Source: Selaginella tamariscina
Lineage: Eukaryota; Streptophyta; Lycopodiopsida; Selaginellales; Selaginellaceae
Assembly: GCA_003024785.1 (NCBI GenBank)
Contig: PUQB01000625.1
Coordinates: forward strand, 1-64,000
Reading direction: 5' to 3'
Length of the DNA stretch: 64,000 nt
Notes under the pieces: generated by a model
The model's database searches: none
What the model saw: the letters and a program-made list of their open reading frames with translations, nothing else
What the model was told of the DNA's origin: nothing
Translations under genes and position numbers: made by a program
Shown: in pieces, positions 45,638-60,528 of the stretch
How positions within the stretch are numbered: the first letter of the stretch is position 1
How the letters are laid out: the number at the start of each line of letters is the position of its first letter

Positions 45638-47656
45638 TCAGGCACCCTTTTGCTTCTCGTGTGCCTGCAGAAGCATTTCACGGCAATTTACGATGGCGCC
45701 AAGCTTGATGCAGGCCAGAAAAGCCCTGAAAGTTTCCTGTGAAGGCTGTACGCCTCATCAGGCGGTGGCTTCAACCGATGTCTCAGCATTGTAGCACCCA
45801 GTTCAGAAACACGAGCAGTCAGATTTGTTCCCTTAAAGTCATATGCTCCGGGCTTCGCAAAAGGCATTCCAACTACAAATGCTGCCTCTGTGTGCGCGTC
45901 AAGCATAACCTCCGCCTCCTCCCCGGTTAAGAACCCCAACTTGATTGACAAGTCCAGCACTTCAGCCCTCTCCTTGTTGGCACAAGCCATTACCTGCGAG
46001 TAGCCTACAAGGTTAACAACCGTCTACCGTGTGTGTGTAGACGCGTACCATTTTCAAATAATTGTCCACAAAGTTTGCAGGATACGACCGGGCAGCTCCG
46101 AAATCAATCAAGTTGATTCTCTTGGAGGGTACGTCATAAAGGAAGTTGCTCCAGTTTGGATCGGTCTGGGCAAGAGAAAAACAGGTATCAGTGGCCTTCT
46201 CCATAGCCGGGTCACAATATGCCTTACCTGCATGAAGCGAAACTCGAACAACTCTTTCAAGGTTAGCTTCAATATCAGAGATCCCACATGGTTCCGAACG
46301 TCTTGATTCATAGTTGCAACTTTGTCTATAGGAACCCCTAGAGCACCGGGACAAACAATGTAAACAGGGGGCATCATGCATAGTCAAGCTTTACCTGGAA
46401 CTAATTCAAAACACGCCTGGTGCTAAGACCGTCGTAAACCACAGGAACATAGAAGTCCTTGTCCGCAGCTAGCAGTTCTTTGAACTTCTTTTGACTCCGT
46501 GCTTCCATACGGTAGTCGCACTCCATTGCTAATTCAGACTTAGCAACCTATCAGCCAAAGAAACCAAAATAAGGCGGTGATAAGATGGATCGGCTTCTGT
46601 GCACCTTAATAGCTTGGTCGAGATATAGTCCGCGGGGAAGTAAGTTGGTACGGTCCAAGAACCACTTCAGATTGTCTATGTCACTGTCAATGCTCTCGGC
46701 AACTCCGGGATACTGTATTTTCATAACTGCAAGTTGCCCCCCTTTAAGAGTCGCCCGGTGAACCTTGACGAGAAGGTCAGTAAAGGGAGCGGCATGCTGT
46801 TGTCGGGGCTTACCTGTCCAATGCTTGCAGCCGCCATGGGCTCATCCTCAAAATTGTGAAGACGTTCCCTCCAATCGGGACCAAGCTCAGAAACAAGCAC
46901 TCCGTGCAACTGCTTCTTTGGCATCACGTCGGCACCTTGTCGAACACTTTCCAAAGCAGCCAGTAACTATTAATTCAAAAACGATGAGTGTCACACAGCA
47001 TTGCAGGGAACTCCTTGCAAATTACCAAGGAGAAAGTACCGGAGCAGGAATTATTGTTTCGTCCTGAATGCTAAGCATCTGACCAAGCTTCAAAGCTGCT
47101 CCTCGCATCTTGCACAGACCCAGCGCTAGCCTCTCCACGTTCTTCTCGCTGAAAAAGGGTGAGAGAACTCCCCCTATTTGATTCTCTGTTGGTCCCACCC
47201 AAATCCTTTTCATAGACTCCTCCATTGTACCCCATGCAATGGAAGCTCCCATGCCAGCAAAGCTGTCTCAAAGATCAGAAGGAAGACAAACTGAAAAAGC
47301 AGCACTCACTTGGCCATTCGGCTCAGAGGTGTTGCAGGAACCGGCCTCTCTCTAGGTCTTCTGACTCTTCTCACCGTTTGTTCATCTCTTGTTGTAGTTG
47401 GTCCGTTCACCGTGGTAGCCGGATCATTCACCGTGGGTCCAACCTCTTTGTCATCTGGCACCGTTGCTTCCTCTAATTGCTCAAGAGACGGAATTGCTTG
47501 CGCGACCTGGGAAGCGACGGGATGGACACGTCCTCTTGTTAAGCCCGCGAAGTCAGTGAGAGCGGTGAGCAGGGAAGATCTGGCAGTGCTGGTGGAAAAG
47601 AATTCCCTGGTCACAAGCGCGCATCCGAATGTAAGCTTGGCCGCATCCCGCAGCAT
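45638..47656 (-). CDS. COQ8: COQ8/ADCK-type ABC1 atypical kinase
   Basis: UbiB-family protein supporting ubiquinone synthesis at the mitochondrial inner membrane. Diagnostic motifs: [20 protein letters not shown] (KxGQ helix), [12 protein letters not shown] (the Ala-rich loop replacing the usual Gly-rich loop), [20 protein letters not shown] (the Lys strand), [12 protein letters not shown] (the Glu helix), [11 protein letters not shown] (catalytic loop) and [13 protein letters not shown] (DFG). The C-terminus reads [20 protein letters not shown] after a one-base frame slip near 45726; stop at 45638-45640. The ATG at 47656 was chosen because it follows an apparent leader intron ending TTTTCTTTTAG. 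The leader is long and Ser/Thr/Pro-rich, compatible with a mitochondrial presequence. Its stop lies only 57 bp upstream of the MTR4 ATG, same strand. It faces CUL1 head to head. Confidence 0.9.
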
Positions 47657-47854
47657 TTCGAAGAGCCCTAAAAGAAAATAAAGTAAACGAAGGGGCAACA
47701 CGGCGTTAGGAGCGAAATTTAGGGTTCCTGAGGAAGGGTTTTTGTGGGCAGCACTTTGCTGCAGCGCATGGAAGAGCAATCCGCATTCTCTGTGTGCGGA
47801 GGTCAGTGACGCCGGCCGCTTGCAGATCCTTGGGTTAAGAGGGTTTTAGGCATC
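47657..47854. promoter_or_regulatory. Shared divergent promoter interval, COQ8 and CUL1
   Basis: The two start codons are 198 bp apart, a space that must also hold the COQ8 leader intron. A telo-box TTTAGGGTT lies at 47718-47726. Confidence 0.5.
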
Positions 47855-51148
<3,294 letters not shown>

Positions 51149-51240
51149 AGGAGAGGCAGGCTGTGGATAGATAAAAATGTATTCAGTTTCCGATGGTGTC
51201 TTTTGACTATATAAAAAGGAATCCACTTTGGCAAGCATCA

Positions 51241-53681
51241 CTACGGCTTTCTAATGAATATAGTCCATGCAACGAGTACGATTCCAATGGCCGAAACCAA
51301 TGCCAGTTTAGAACCGTATATGCCGGTATGTTCAAGTGCAGAAGTATTTCGTACAAAGTCGCTGAGAAGGTCAAGCCGACTGTTCATGTGGAGCTGGCCC
51401 CTGGCCAGAGACTTAACCTGTTCACACTTAACAATAAGTACTTACTTAACAACTGTGTGTATTTACGCGTCATGTATATGTGTACGTCACAGGCATACGG
51501 AACATATATCACCTCGTCATGCAATGGTTGTTGATCATCTGAGCTGTTTCCAGTGGGCTGACGTCGTTGTGTAGTGCCACTGGACATTACAGTTATCTTC
51601 TTATCCATTTCTGCAACAGCGGCGACCAGCTCATCCAGTTTATCATTAACACTAGCCAGTTGCGCCACAATCCGAGCGTATCCCTGAAGATTAAATATTT
51701 ACACACACACACACACGTGCGCGATTACCTGGTCTCTAGTCCCAGACATGGGGGACTCAGAAGTCTGATCATCATCCTGAACTTGCCGCAGATTCTCCGT
51801 CCACAAAGGTGCTGGCTTTCGTGTTATCCGCGGCAAACTACACCAAAATGTCAACGAGCCCGGCAGTCAATAGAAGAACATCGTACCTGGAAGCATTCTT
51901 TGACCAGCTCAAGCTGTAAGACATCACAAAGTAAGAATGACAAGATAATGGAGTAAGAAAAATTCATACCTTCTGCTATAACTTCTTTGAATCGGGCTGC
52001 CTGGAAGAGACTGATTGTGGAGGCTCAGCTTGTTTTTCAAGTCCTCGGGCAATGCCTGTACATAACAAAGTTTTGTTAACAGGTGAATTAAGGGGTTCCA
52101 CATACCACTAGTTCAGCAGTGAGCTTTTCCAGCTGAATCTGTTCGATATACGAGCGTGGAATGTAGGAGCCTTCCAACCCGAGCTTCCTTCCTGTTTCTG
52201 CAACCAGCAGCCTGTCTTTGCCTTGTATCTAATATAGCTAGCCGTCAAGAACGATCATAGAATTCTATAAGAAAGTACCCTACCTGTACGTAGTTCCGCT
52301 TGAGCTGCTCCAGCTTATCAATCTTAACAACGAGCTTATCGTCCGAGAAGACATGACTGGTCCTCTTTAGAATGGTTGCAATATTGTAACCAAGAGCCAT
52401 AAGCCCTCCAAGGAGCTTCACACTTGCTTCAAATGTAATCCTCGGTGAAATAATGAAGTCATTGTCCGTCACAAGTTCCTGTTGGAGAACTAGACCGGTG
52501 ACTGCCTATCCAAGCACATTGCAATGACAGACCTCAAAGATGAGACTGTATCTCCCATCCCGGTTACGCATTCGAAGATACGATTGACAAGTCTCCGGAT
52601 CTTCACCTGGAGGCAAGAGGTAGATATCGTATGTGTCCTCCGTGCACTCGGAGAAACCCGGGGATAGCAATTGCTTAATCTGTTCTTCCGTGACATGACG
52701 GGACGACTGCACAAGTTGAAAGTGAGGGAAATCGATCACAAAGGCAGTGTTCTACTTACCTTCAAAATGTAAGTTGGATTTTGAAAGCCGGAAAAGGGGT
52801 TGAATTTGTTCACGATCTTTATGTGAGCGGTTTTTAAGTCAGGCTCAATGAAGACTTTGTACATGGGATACACCTGAAAACATACGAGCACGTTACAAGG
52901 CAAATGCAGACAAAAGTCTCACCGTTTCAGATATCTGATGTATGATCTCTTCTGGTGCCTGTCCAGAGCGATCAATATCACGCAAAACTCTCTTCACAAG
53001 GTCAAAGTGAACCCCACCCGTTATAGACACTCTGAGGTCCAGAACCGGCCGCAGCTTCTCACACAGTGCGTATATCCCTTCCACGATAACAATCCTCGAT
53101 GGTGGGTGTTCCAAACGCCTGTGCAGTTAATGCGTTTTAAAAATGGTGAGAGAACGGAGTGGAGCTACCTGTAGCCGACACGCCGGCTCAGCTTGAAGTC
53201 GTAAACGGGAATGTCTGCAGCATTTCCAGCTCTTAATTTTTGATATCGTGTAGCAGAGTGTCATAGTCGACAATCCTGGGGTCTGCACATAGATTATAAG
53301 TATGAAGAGTGGACTCAGACTCACCAACTCACCATCGTAATTGCCATCAATGACGAGAGTGGACTGGTTGTAGTTATCCATGCAGATGGTCGCGATACCG
53401 GGAATGAAATTGGCCACCTTGTCAGTGAATGCAGTCTTACCAGCTCCCGAAGGCCCGGCAATACCGACGACAATTGTCATGGCTGCTGGCATTTGGAACG
53501 TGAGAAGCTGGCAGGCTCGAATGAAGAGGAAGAACCCCTTGTCAAAGGAGAGAGCATCTGGCACGGGTACAATCTCATATCTGCTCAAATCATCCCTCCG
53601 TGGTACCACCTGCAATTGGTGCTTGAGCAGGCCACTCCTCCGATGCGGGCTGGGCAGCAGCTTCTTCATCGACGCCTCCAT
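51241..53681 (-). CDS. TTM1/TTM2-type protein: uridine kinase-like P-loop plus CYTH domain, C-terminal membrane anchor
   Basis: Plant triphosphate tunnel metalloenzymes of this class hydrolyse (pyro)phosphate substrates and are linked to senescence and immunity. The start MEASMKKLLPSPHRRSGLLK leads to a P-loop, VVGIAGPSGAGKTAFTDKVA, with downstream ICMDNYN and SRIVIVEGIYALCEKLRPVL as in uridine kinases. The CYTH part includes AHIKIVNKFNPFSGFQNPTY, YLRMRNRDGRYSLIFEE and FIISPRITFEASVKLLGGL. After a charged linker (RITRKPAPLWTENLRQVQDD) comes a coiled coil (ARIVAQLASVNDKLDELVAA). The last exon ends in a single hydrophobic segment followed by RKP (LALVSAIGIVLVAWTIFIRK), a tail anchor as in the Arabidopsis proteins; stop at 51241-51243. 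About 12 exons. Its ATG lies 27 bp from the ELP4 ATG. Confidence 0.9.
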
Positions 53682-53708
53682 TGCTTTAGGGTTTATTCCT
53701 AATTGACG
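53682..53708. promoter_or_regulatory. 27-bp head-to-head interval with telo-box, TTM and ELP4
   Basis: Only 27 bp separate the two start codons. The interval contains TTTAGGGTTTA (53685-53695), a plant telo-box. The promoters must therefore overlap each other's coding or leader sequence, or the annotated starts are internal. Confidence 0.6.
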
Positions 53709-54976
53709 ATGAGCACCTTCGTGCGCCGACGAGGAATTGCACCATCGCCAACAGCAGAGACATCATCAACAATCACAAAGCCCACCACATTGCTCGTTTC
53801 CACGGGCATAGCGGACCTGGATAATATCCTTTTCTACGCGAAGAATGGTTCTTCGAATCCTTAACTTGTTTGTTTACGACTAATAGGTGGTGGTATTCCC
53901 TTGGGCAAGCTCGTCATTGTAATGGAGGATGCCCACGCACCTCATCATCTTCTATTGCTCAGGTATTTCATGGCCCAAGCTGTCACACACGACCAACCAA
54001 CACTGTTCCTAAGCTCGCTCGCTTCTCCCAAGACTTTTCTCTCCACTCTACCGGCTCCTTCTTCTAACAACGACATCAACAACAACAACAGGGAGGATGG
54101 GTATGTTGCCTATGTACTTCTAAGCCGTAAAACTTATAACAAACTATGCAGAGGACTGCGGATTGCATGGCAGTACGAGAAATATGAGAAGCAGCGAGAA
54201 CGACAACCAAGACAAGACTATGTATCCGTTTTTGACGTGAGAAAGGCACTGACACCTACACTAACTGCTGGTGTGCAGTGTTGTAGCCTCCAAGGAACCA
54301 CAGCAGAGTCGCTTCTGAAGCAGTGCAAGGATTTCATGACAGCTCTGACTGCACCACACCTCGGTCGGATTGCAATGCACTCCCTTTGCACGCCACTTTG
54401 CATGGACTCTACAAATGTGGGTACTTAGGAGCTTGATTGGTGTCTGTGACTGATTCCCAGATTTCATGTGCAGGAGTGGGAGTTGCTCTCATGCTTGCTC
54501 TATCTCAAGGCCTTGCTCCAGACTGCAAACAATGCAGTGGTATTCATCACCATCCCAACATCACTACTCACGAGCTCTTTGTCAAAGAGGTGGCAACACC
54601 TGGCGGATATCCTCCTTTCTGTGAAAGCGTTACCTGGTTGGTAGTTCATATTATATTATAGTTAAAATGACATATTACATGGCAGACGATGATCAATCCA
54701 AACAATTCATGGACTTCAGAGAAATGGTGGGCCTTGTGCACGTTCACAAACTGTCCTCCCTAAACACTCAGGTTGATGTCCGTTGGAGTTCCATTCACAC
54801 TTACTTAATTGCACTCGTCGCAGGTGCCTGCCGTCCCTGAGTCAGCTTCGCACGCCATCAAGATAGTAAAGAAGCGAGAGGTAATTTTGGAACAGCTGCA
54901 CTTGGCTCCTGTTGCAGGTGCACAATTAAGCAGCGGGTGCAATTCTTCCTCTTCACCGAATACTGTTGATTATTGA
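53709..54976 (+). CDS. ELP4: Elongator complex subunit ELP4 (PAXNEB family)
   Basis: ELP4 forms the RecA-like ELP4-5-6 ring of Elongator, which modifies wobble uridines of tRNA. The start MSTFVRRRGIAPSPTAETSS leads into VSTGIADLDNILGGGIPLGK and VIVMEDAHAPHHLLLLRYFM, the hallmark block of the family. After introns come GLRIAWQYEKYEKQRER, SLQGTTAESLLKQCKDFMTA, WELLSCLLYLKALLQTANNA, SLSKRWQHLADILLSVKALP, FREMVGLVHVHKLSSLNTQV and SHAIKIVKKREVILEQLHLA. The Ser/Asn-rich end SSGCNSSSSPNTVDY stops at 54974-54976. As expected for ELP4 there is no intact Walker A. The downstream neighbour ends on the opposite strand 10 bp away. All joins I checked stay in frame. Confidence 0.93.
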
Positions 54977-54986
54977 GATGCAACCG

Positions 54987-57900
54987 TTAACCATCTTCTT
55001 GAATAGAATACTGAGACTTGAGATGAGGACCGAGCTGTAAAATGCCGCCGATCTGAAGATACGGATTTTCCAGTAATTTCTCATCGTTTCTCTGAAACAA
55101 CAAGAAACAATGAGCTTGCAAAGCTTAGCAAACACGGCCACATAGCCAACCTGCTGAGCCTTAAACACAAGGTTGTGGAGCACACGCTGATAGTTGTCAG
55201 CATCCTCCACCATCATTCTCTGCAAGAAAACGCCATAACATATTAGACGATACATGACAAGTTACGGATCGGATCGTCATATTCACCTTGATTAGAAAAG
55301 CTGCCGTGTAATAGGCAATGCGTGCATCCGTGTCATCCAGCAAGGACCTGCCGAAACACAAGTAAATACAAGGTGCGTGAACATTGTTGCTACGTACCTA
55401 AAGAACTCTTCCCCTCCCACTTCTTCTAGAGCAGCCTGCTGCACGGTACACTTGTCAACGAGGAGCAGCAGAAGCGCTGCTCTGACATCGGAAGCACAGC
55501 CAGGAACATTTCCTCCTCCCTTGCTCCCCACTGCAATGCCCAGAGTCATATCATCCATGGTAGCTCCTGCCAGTTGCATCAGCGGCCAGTAGAAGAGCGC
55601 CGTTGGCATCCGGGTCACAACATCTTGGGGGGCCGCTGCTTCTTCCTTGAGGAAGAGAGCCGCTATTGAGCTTACCACCACAGTGCTGCCTGCATTGTCG
55701 ACAGATGCCTTCTTGTTATCCCCATCCCTTCTATTGCCAGGCGGTAGCCAACTGATGCATATCTGCGATAGCATGAGGTTGCACATCTGCAAACAGAAGA
55801 ATGGTAATGGTAAGCTCCCACATCGGTTAATAATACACGTGAGCAACGTGCCTGTAAGACGTTGACACGATTGGTGTCATTCGTGGAGATAAACTGCCAA
55901 AGTGAGCAACTCATGAGCCACACCAAAGTGCTGGCTAAATCCTTAACACCTTCATCTGCACACCCCAACCTTTGAAATTGGAAGAGGAGACGCTCCAACA
56001 CGGTCAGAAAACCTTGCCTTACAAAGGGCCTTCGAGATTTTAGCAGTCCAAAGAGCAAGTGAACTGCAGAAGTGGTGCCATCATCGGGAGGCTCCACTTT
56101 CCCTTGCTCAAGAATTCTGAAGAGGCAGTGTCGATGTGGCAGCTCTTCCTTCTTATGCAAGCACTCTATTTCGCCAGCCAGCAGGTGGTTGAGCCATGAG
56201 TAACCATGCTGTCGGTAATCAGGTCTTGAGGAATGCAACAAAGCGTGTAAAACGGCCCAAGCTCGTGTTTCCAGGTATGAAACGCGACTGCCAGCGTCCT
56301 CCGCAAGGATGACAGACACCATACCGTTGAATTCTTCCTCCAGACTCCCATGCTTATCGATCAGCATGTCGATGGACTTCGTTACTTCCTCCATAACCTG
56401 CAGCTCACAACTTTTGAGTTTTGCGGATTTAACAAACAAGGAGAAATACTAACCGCAGCGTTAAGCCGACCATTCGCAACGTCTCTATCTAGCGCTTTCA
56501 TGATCGACTTGAACAGTCTTCCTCCAAGTCCATACAGCTTCTGCCTGAACGCAACGCTCAGTGATTCTGGAGCTCCTGCAAGGAAAAGTGCTGTAGCTAC
56601 CGCTTGCACTTCATCCTGACTGGGGAACTTCTTCCCCCAAGTATCCGCTTTGGAGCGGTACTCACACACAAGATACTCGAACATGATCGTAAATAGGTTT
56701 CGTCTGGCTTCCGGGGTATTCGCCAATGCGTACTGCACATTCAAAAATCTATGTCACGTTGTAGCAGAAGCAGAATTATTACCTCTTTGCATATCTTTTC
56801 GATCCCACCGATTAATTCCAACTTTTCAAGATCAAGTAGTGCAGCTGCACCACCACCTTGCGAATCGTCCCCAAGCGGCAAAATATATAGCAGGTTTGTC
56901 AGCATGCGCACCAGCCTACAATGTATCTCCTCCGCCCATGCGTTTTCGCGACTGATATCCAGCAGCGTCCTTAAAATCTGCAAGCGTTTCTCTCACATAA
57001 GTTGTACAATGAATCCGCAGAGACATTACCCGAATATCCAGTTTTTCCAAGCGGTCTCTTCTGATGCGTCCTCTGTCACAGACCAGATATAATAGTGTAC
57101 TCATTGCAGCTGCCCACACACCCTCTTCCTTCTCTTCACACTGCACAAGGAAAAGCTATTTATCCCTGAAACCTGTTTCTGAATAGGCTTACCTGGATAA
57201 GGAGTAGCATCATTTCACAAACGATCGCCAGAAGCCACGACTCGAACTCGCCAACTGCATGAGGAGTTCCATACCCATCCTTGATGCCATCTCTGGTCGG
57301 GAAGTCATCAGGTTCAAGAAGATGTGCATGGACTCCCAGGTTCAATACCAGATCAAAGGCACGAATACGTACAGGAACAGGCTCCTCACTCAACATTGCC
57401 TGAGACGAAGAAGCTCCAGTGACATGCTATAGAAAGTAAAAGACATATACCTGAAGAATACTGAGTGTAAGAGGGGCCGCCGTCCTGGCATCTGCGAGAT
57501 ACCTACACAAGCCTGAGTCAGCTTTTTGCTTCTATGCGACAAAGAAAAACTCTTACATGTCAATCATAAGCTTGATGAGGACACTGCAAGCCACATTTGA
57601 TGTCTCGGCAGATTGACTACCTGGCAAAGTTGTGACCAATGCCAAAGCCGGGCTACTCGCTTCAGCACAAACCGCTGCAATCACCTCCGCAATCTCTGCA
57701 TCGCTCAAGCGTAGAGGTTGCTGTTTGCTAGCAGGGAAAGGGTCTTAATAATATATTATCGGTAGCTATAGCTGTTTTACCTGTAATATCTGTATTGGAA
57801 GAGAGGACGCGGGCGCTTCCGCACGGTATTGGCATGTTCGCCACCTCTGTTTCAATACACATTAGACATGTCAGCCAGCCTATAAAAGAAGAGTGACAAC

Positions 57901-59041
57901 CACGTACCGGTCAGACACCGGCTGGCGCTTGGAAGCCGTAACATCTCGCAGATGTGACTTGATTGCAGCTGTATCGGCAATGGCTGCTGCTGTTGACGCG
58001 CGGAGAAGCTGAGCAGAGCTTTCTTCTCGCTTAGTATACACAGTAACCAACCCTTGCTCTAGATTTTCCACATTCTCCACCTGAGGTCTTGCAATGCCCC
58101 CGCTGCCTTTCCCATGCACATAAATTCACAGTGCTTCAGCACCACAAAAGTAAGAAAATGAGCTCACTCTACCTGTCCACCATAACAGGCGAAGGCATCC
58201 ATATTTGTTCCCCTTTTCTTGCAATCCAGCGCCATTTGAGAAGATCCATCGCAATGTAGTCGCCGTTGTTGTCATCGATGCTTGCCAGGCCGTCTATTAA
58301 AGCGGGAGCAGGCGTTGCAAACGCTTTTTCATCCGTGAAAACACGCTCAAGAGCATTCGCTCCAGCTGGCACCGTCTGAAGCTTGAACGCGGTGGAAGGT
58401 GACTGCTGCAGGGAGAAGCCCGGGAGGTGACGAGCAACCACTGCACGGAGATAGACTAGTGATTTGATGAGAGCTTCCGAGGCGAAAACTGAAGTTGTAG
58501 CGGTGGGAGACACCTGAGTCGAACTTCTTCCAGCTGCAACATCGCATTCCCCGATGAGTGCAGCACAGAAGGAATCAATTTGCTGCAAGGTTGTTATTGG
58601 CGGGACATATCTGTGAAAGTGAGCGTCTAAGCAAAGTGTATTGTAAGATAAAATACAACTTACCTGAACAGATACCTCTTGAGCAGACCTACACACTTGA
58701 TCACAACCGGGGGACTGTTGAGAAACAGTAAGTGGGACGAATGGTCGATGATAAGGCTTACCTTCGGTCCCTTTCTGCGAGTGCATGCTCCAGAAGCACG
58801 GTATAGGCGAAGTGTATAGTCGATGGATTTGCCAAGTAGTCCTACAGGGAGGAGTAAGTGAGCATCCGCAAAAGCAAGTTTAAGCTAGGCAAACCTGAAG
58901 CGTTCGAATTGGCTCGGATGTGAGGGGCGGAAGGGAGGCATGATGCGATGCAGACAGGCAATCTGCGACAGCCCGTCGAAGCGGCTCGGGCGGCTTCCTC
59001 TGCTGCTGCTGCTGCTGTCTGTGTTGCTGCTGTGAAGACAT
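54987..59041 (-). CDS. Large plant-type helical-repeat protein, function unknown
   Basis: The start ATG at 59041 opens with a Gln-rich run (MSSQQQHRQQQQQQRKPPEP, from CAG/CAA codons). Next are RRAVADCLSASHHASLPPLT and, after an intron, DYLANPSTIHFAYTVLLEHA. The pattern of about 20 short exons encoding Leu/Ala-rich amphipathic helices (for example LVDKCTVQQAALEEVGGEEF, LERLLFQFQRLGCADEGVKD, SNVACSVLIKLMIDM-like segments) suggests an armadillo/HEAT-type solenoid of roughly 1000 residues. It ends NPYLQIGGILQLGPHLKSQY and a stop at 54987-54989. It resembles an uncharacterised plant protein family I recall with the same N-terminal block, but I cannot name it with confidence. The conserved exon structure and lack of frame breaks in most exons support a real gene. 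It is head to head with the D27-like gene (79 bp). Confidence 0.8.
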
Positions 59042-59120
59042 GATGTGCAGCCTACTGCCGGATCTCGCCTGTTGCTGCCTGTGTGCGGGACGGGGAGCAG
59101 ATCCGTCTCGCATTGTTAAT

Positions 59121-60377
59121 ATGACAGATGGTTGGAACCCTAAGAAGCACAATCCAAATCGTTTAAATCTTTGTCAATCCATTGCAACTTGCGACGAGCC
59201 AGCTCCTTATTCGAAGGGTACAAGGAGGAAACGCAGCCCTAGCCCACGTCACCTAGCTATGGCCACATTGCACATGATGCTTGTTACAAATGACAAATCG
59301 AACAGTGCGAGGCCCAGTAGGAAAAGATTATCCGCTCCAGCAGCAGCATCCAACCAAGTATGTCCCTTCGAACTCCTCATTTTGATTCTTATGCATCGTA
59401 TAAACAACAGGATTCTTCTATTTCATACAAGCCAGGAGCGCTTGATGCTGCTTTACTATTTCTGTTCCGCCGCAAGATGGCGGAGGTAACATCTGAAACG
59501 TGCAACATGTTGAAAATTAATGTGCTGCAATCTAGGAGGTAGGATACCAACCGCAAAAGCCTGGATACGACGGCCTGATTGAGTTGTCACAGCAGCTCAT
59601 GTCAAAGTACAAAGCCAAGTCAGATGTCCAAGAAGCTACGGTAAGCTGTCTCTTGCTTTAAACGTCACCCCATGCGGGTTCGTTACCTACCTAGGTGAGG
59701 ATTCTCAACTCGCTGTTTCCACCATTTCTGTTGCCACTGTTCAAAGCAATTGTAGCACCCCTGGACAAAGGAAAAGTTGCAGCCATCGTCACAGGTGATT
59801 AGAGCTTGATACATCACGTATGTGTGTCAAACTTTGTCATTACAGCCAGGGTAACTCAAGCAACTTGCCAGTGGCTCATGGGACCATGCTCTGTCAATAG
59901 CGTCCAACTCACAGATGGTACCTCTATTCCAAGCGGGGTATGCGTTTTGCTGTGGTTCTAAAACCTCGAAAACTAAATACTTGCATCCAGGTTCTGGTGG
60001 AGAAGTGCAAGTATCTGGAAGAGAGCAAGTGTGTTGGTGTATGCATTCACACTTGCAAGCTACCCACGCAGGTCAGGGTTCGTCATTCCCTGGGAAGAAG
60101 AATTTATATGTGAGAATGCTTGGCAGGCTTTCATGAGCAGGAGCATGGGAGTACCACTGTTAATGGAACCCAATTTTCACGACTTGAGTTGTCAGGTCTG
60201 GTTTCAACATGGTCAGCTCTGTATACATGCATGACGCCGCGGCTTTCTTGATTACAGTTCAAGTTTGGTGTAGATGCCCCCACAGCTGAACAAGAAGATC
60301 CTTCTCTTAGCGCATCGTGTCTAGATATATGCCCAAGTTCCAATCTAGACACAACAAGGCAGTGTCCCAAGCTCTAG
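59121..60377 (+). CDS. D27-like (DWARF27 family, DUF4033) putative plastid carotenoid isomerase
   Basis: D27 isomerises beta-carotene at C9 in plastids for strigolactone synthesis; D27-like paralogs have related carotenoid activities. Coding begins at the ATG at 59121 or at a later one (MATLHMMLVTNDKSNSARPS looks like a transit peptide). It joins in phase to DSSISYKPGALDAALLFLFR and, after an intron, EVGYQPQKPGYDGLIELSQQ. Then come FPPFLLPLFKAIVAPLDKGK, TQATCQWLMGPCSVNSVQLT, EKCKYLEESKCVGVCIHTCK, MGVPLLMEPNFHDLSCQFKF and CLDICPSSN, all signatures of the family including its conserved cysteines. The stop is at 60375-60377. Eight or so exons with 40-60-bp introns. Which D27 subclass it belongs to cannot be decided without a tree. 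Confidence 0.85.
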
Positions 60378-60528
60378 TTGTTGTAGTCAATGGGACGCTA
60401 TGTGTGTGAGTGGGATATGGGACGTAACTACAGAAAAAATGAGAGGAGTATATTATAGATATTGCTGGGCCTTTCTTTTTCTTTGCCTGTCTACGTATAT
60501 AGCCATAGGTAGCTTTAGGTAGAGCACA

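Noticed and set aside
47310..47681. 123-codon plus-strand frame with hydrophobic start
   Set aside because: Antisense to the COQ8 N-terminal exon, which joins properly to the kinase domain.
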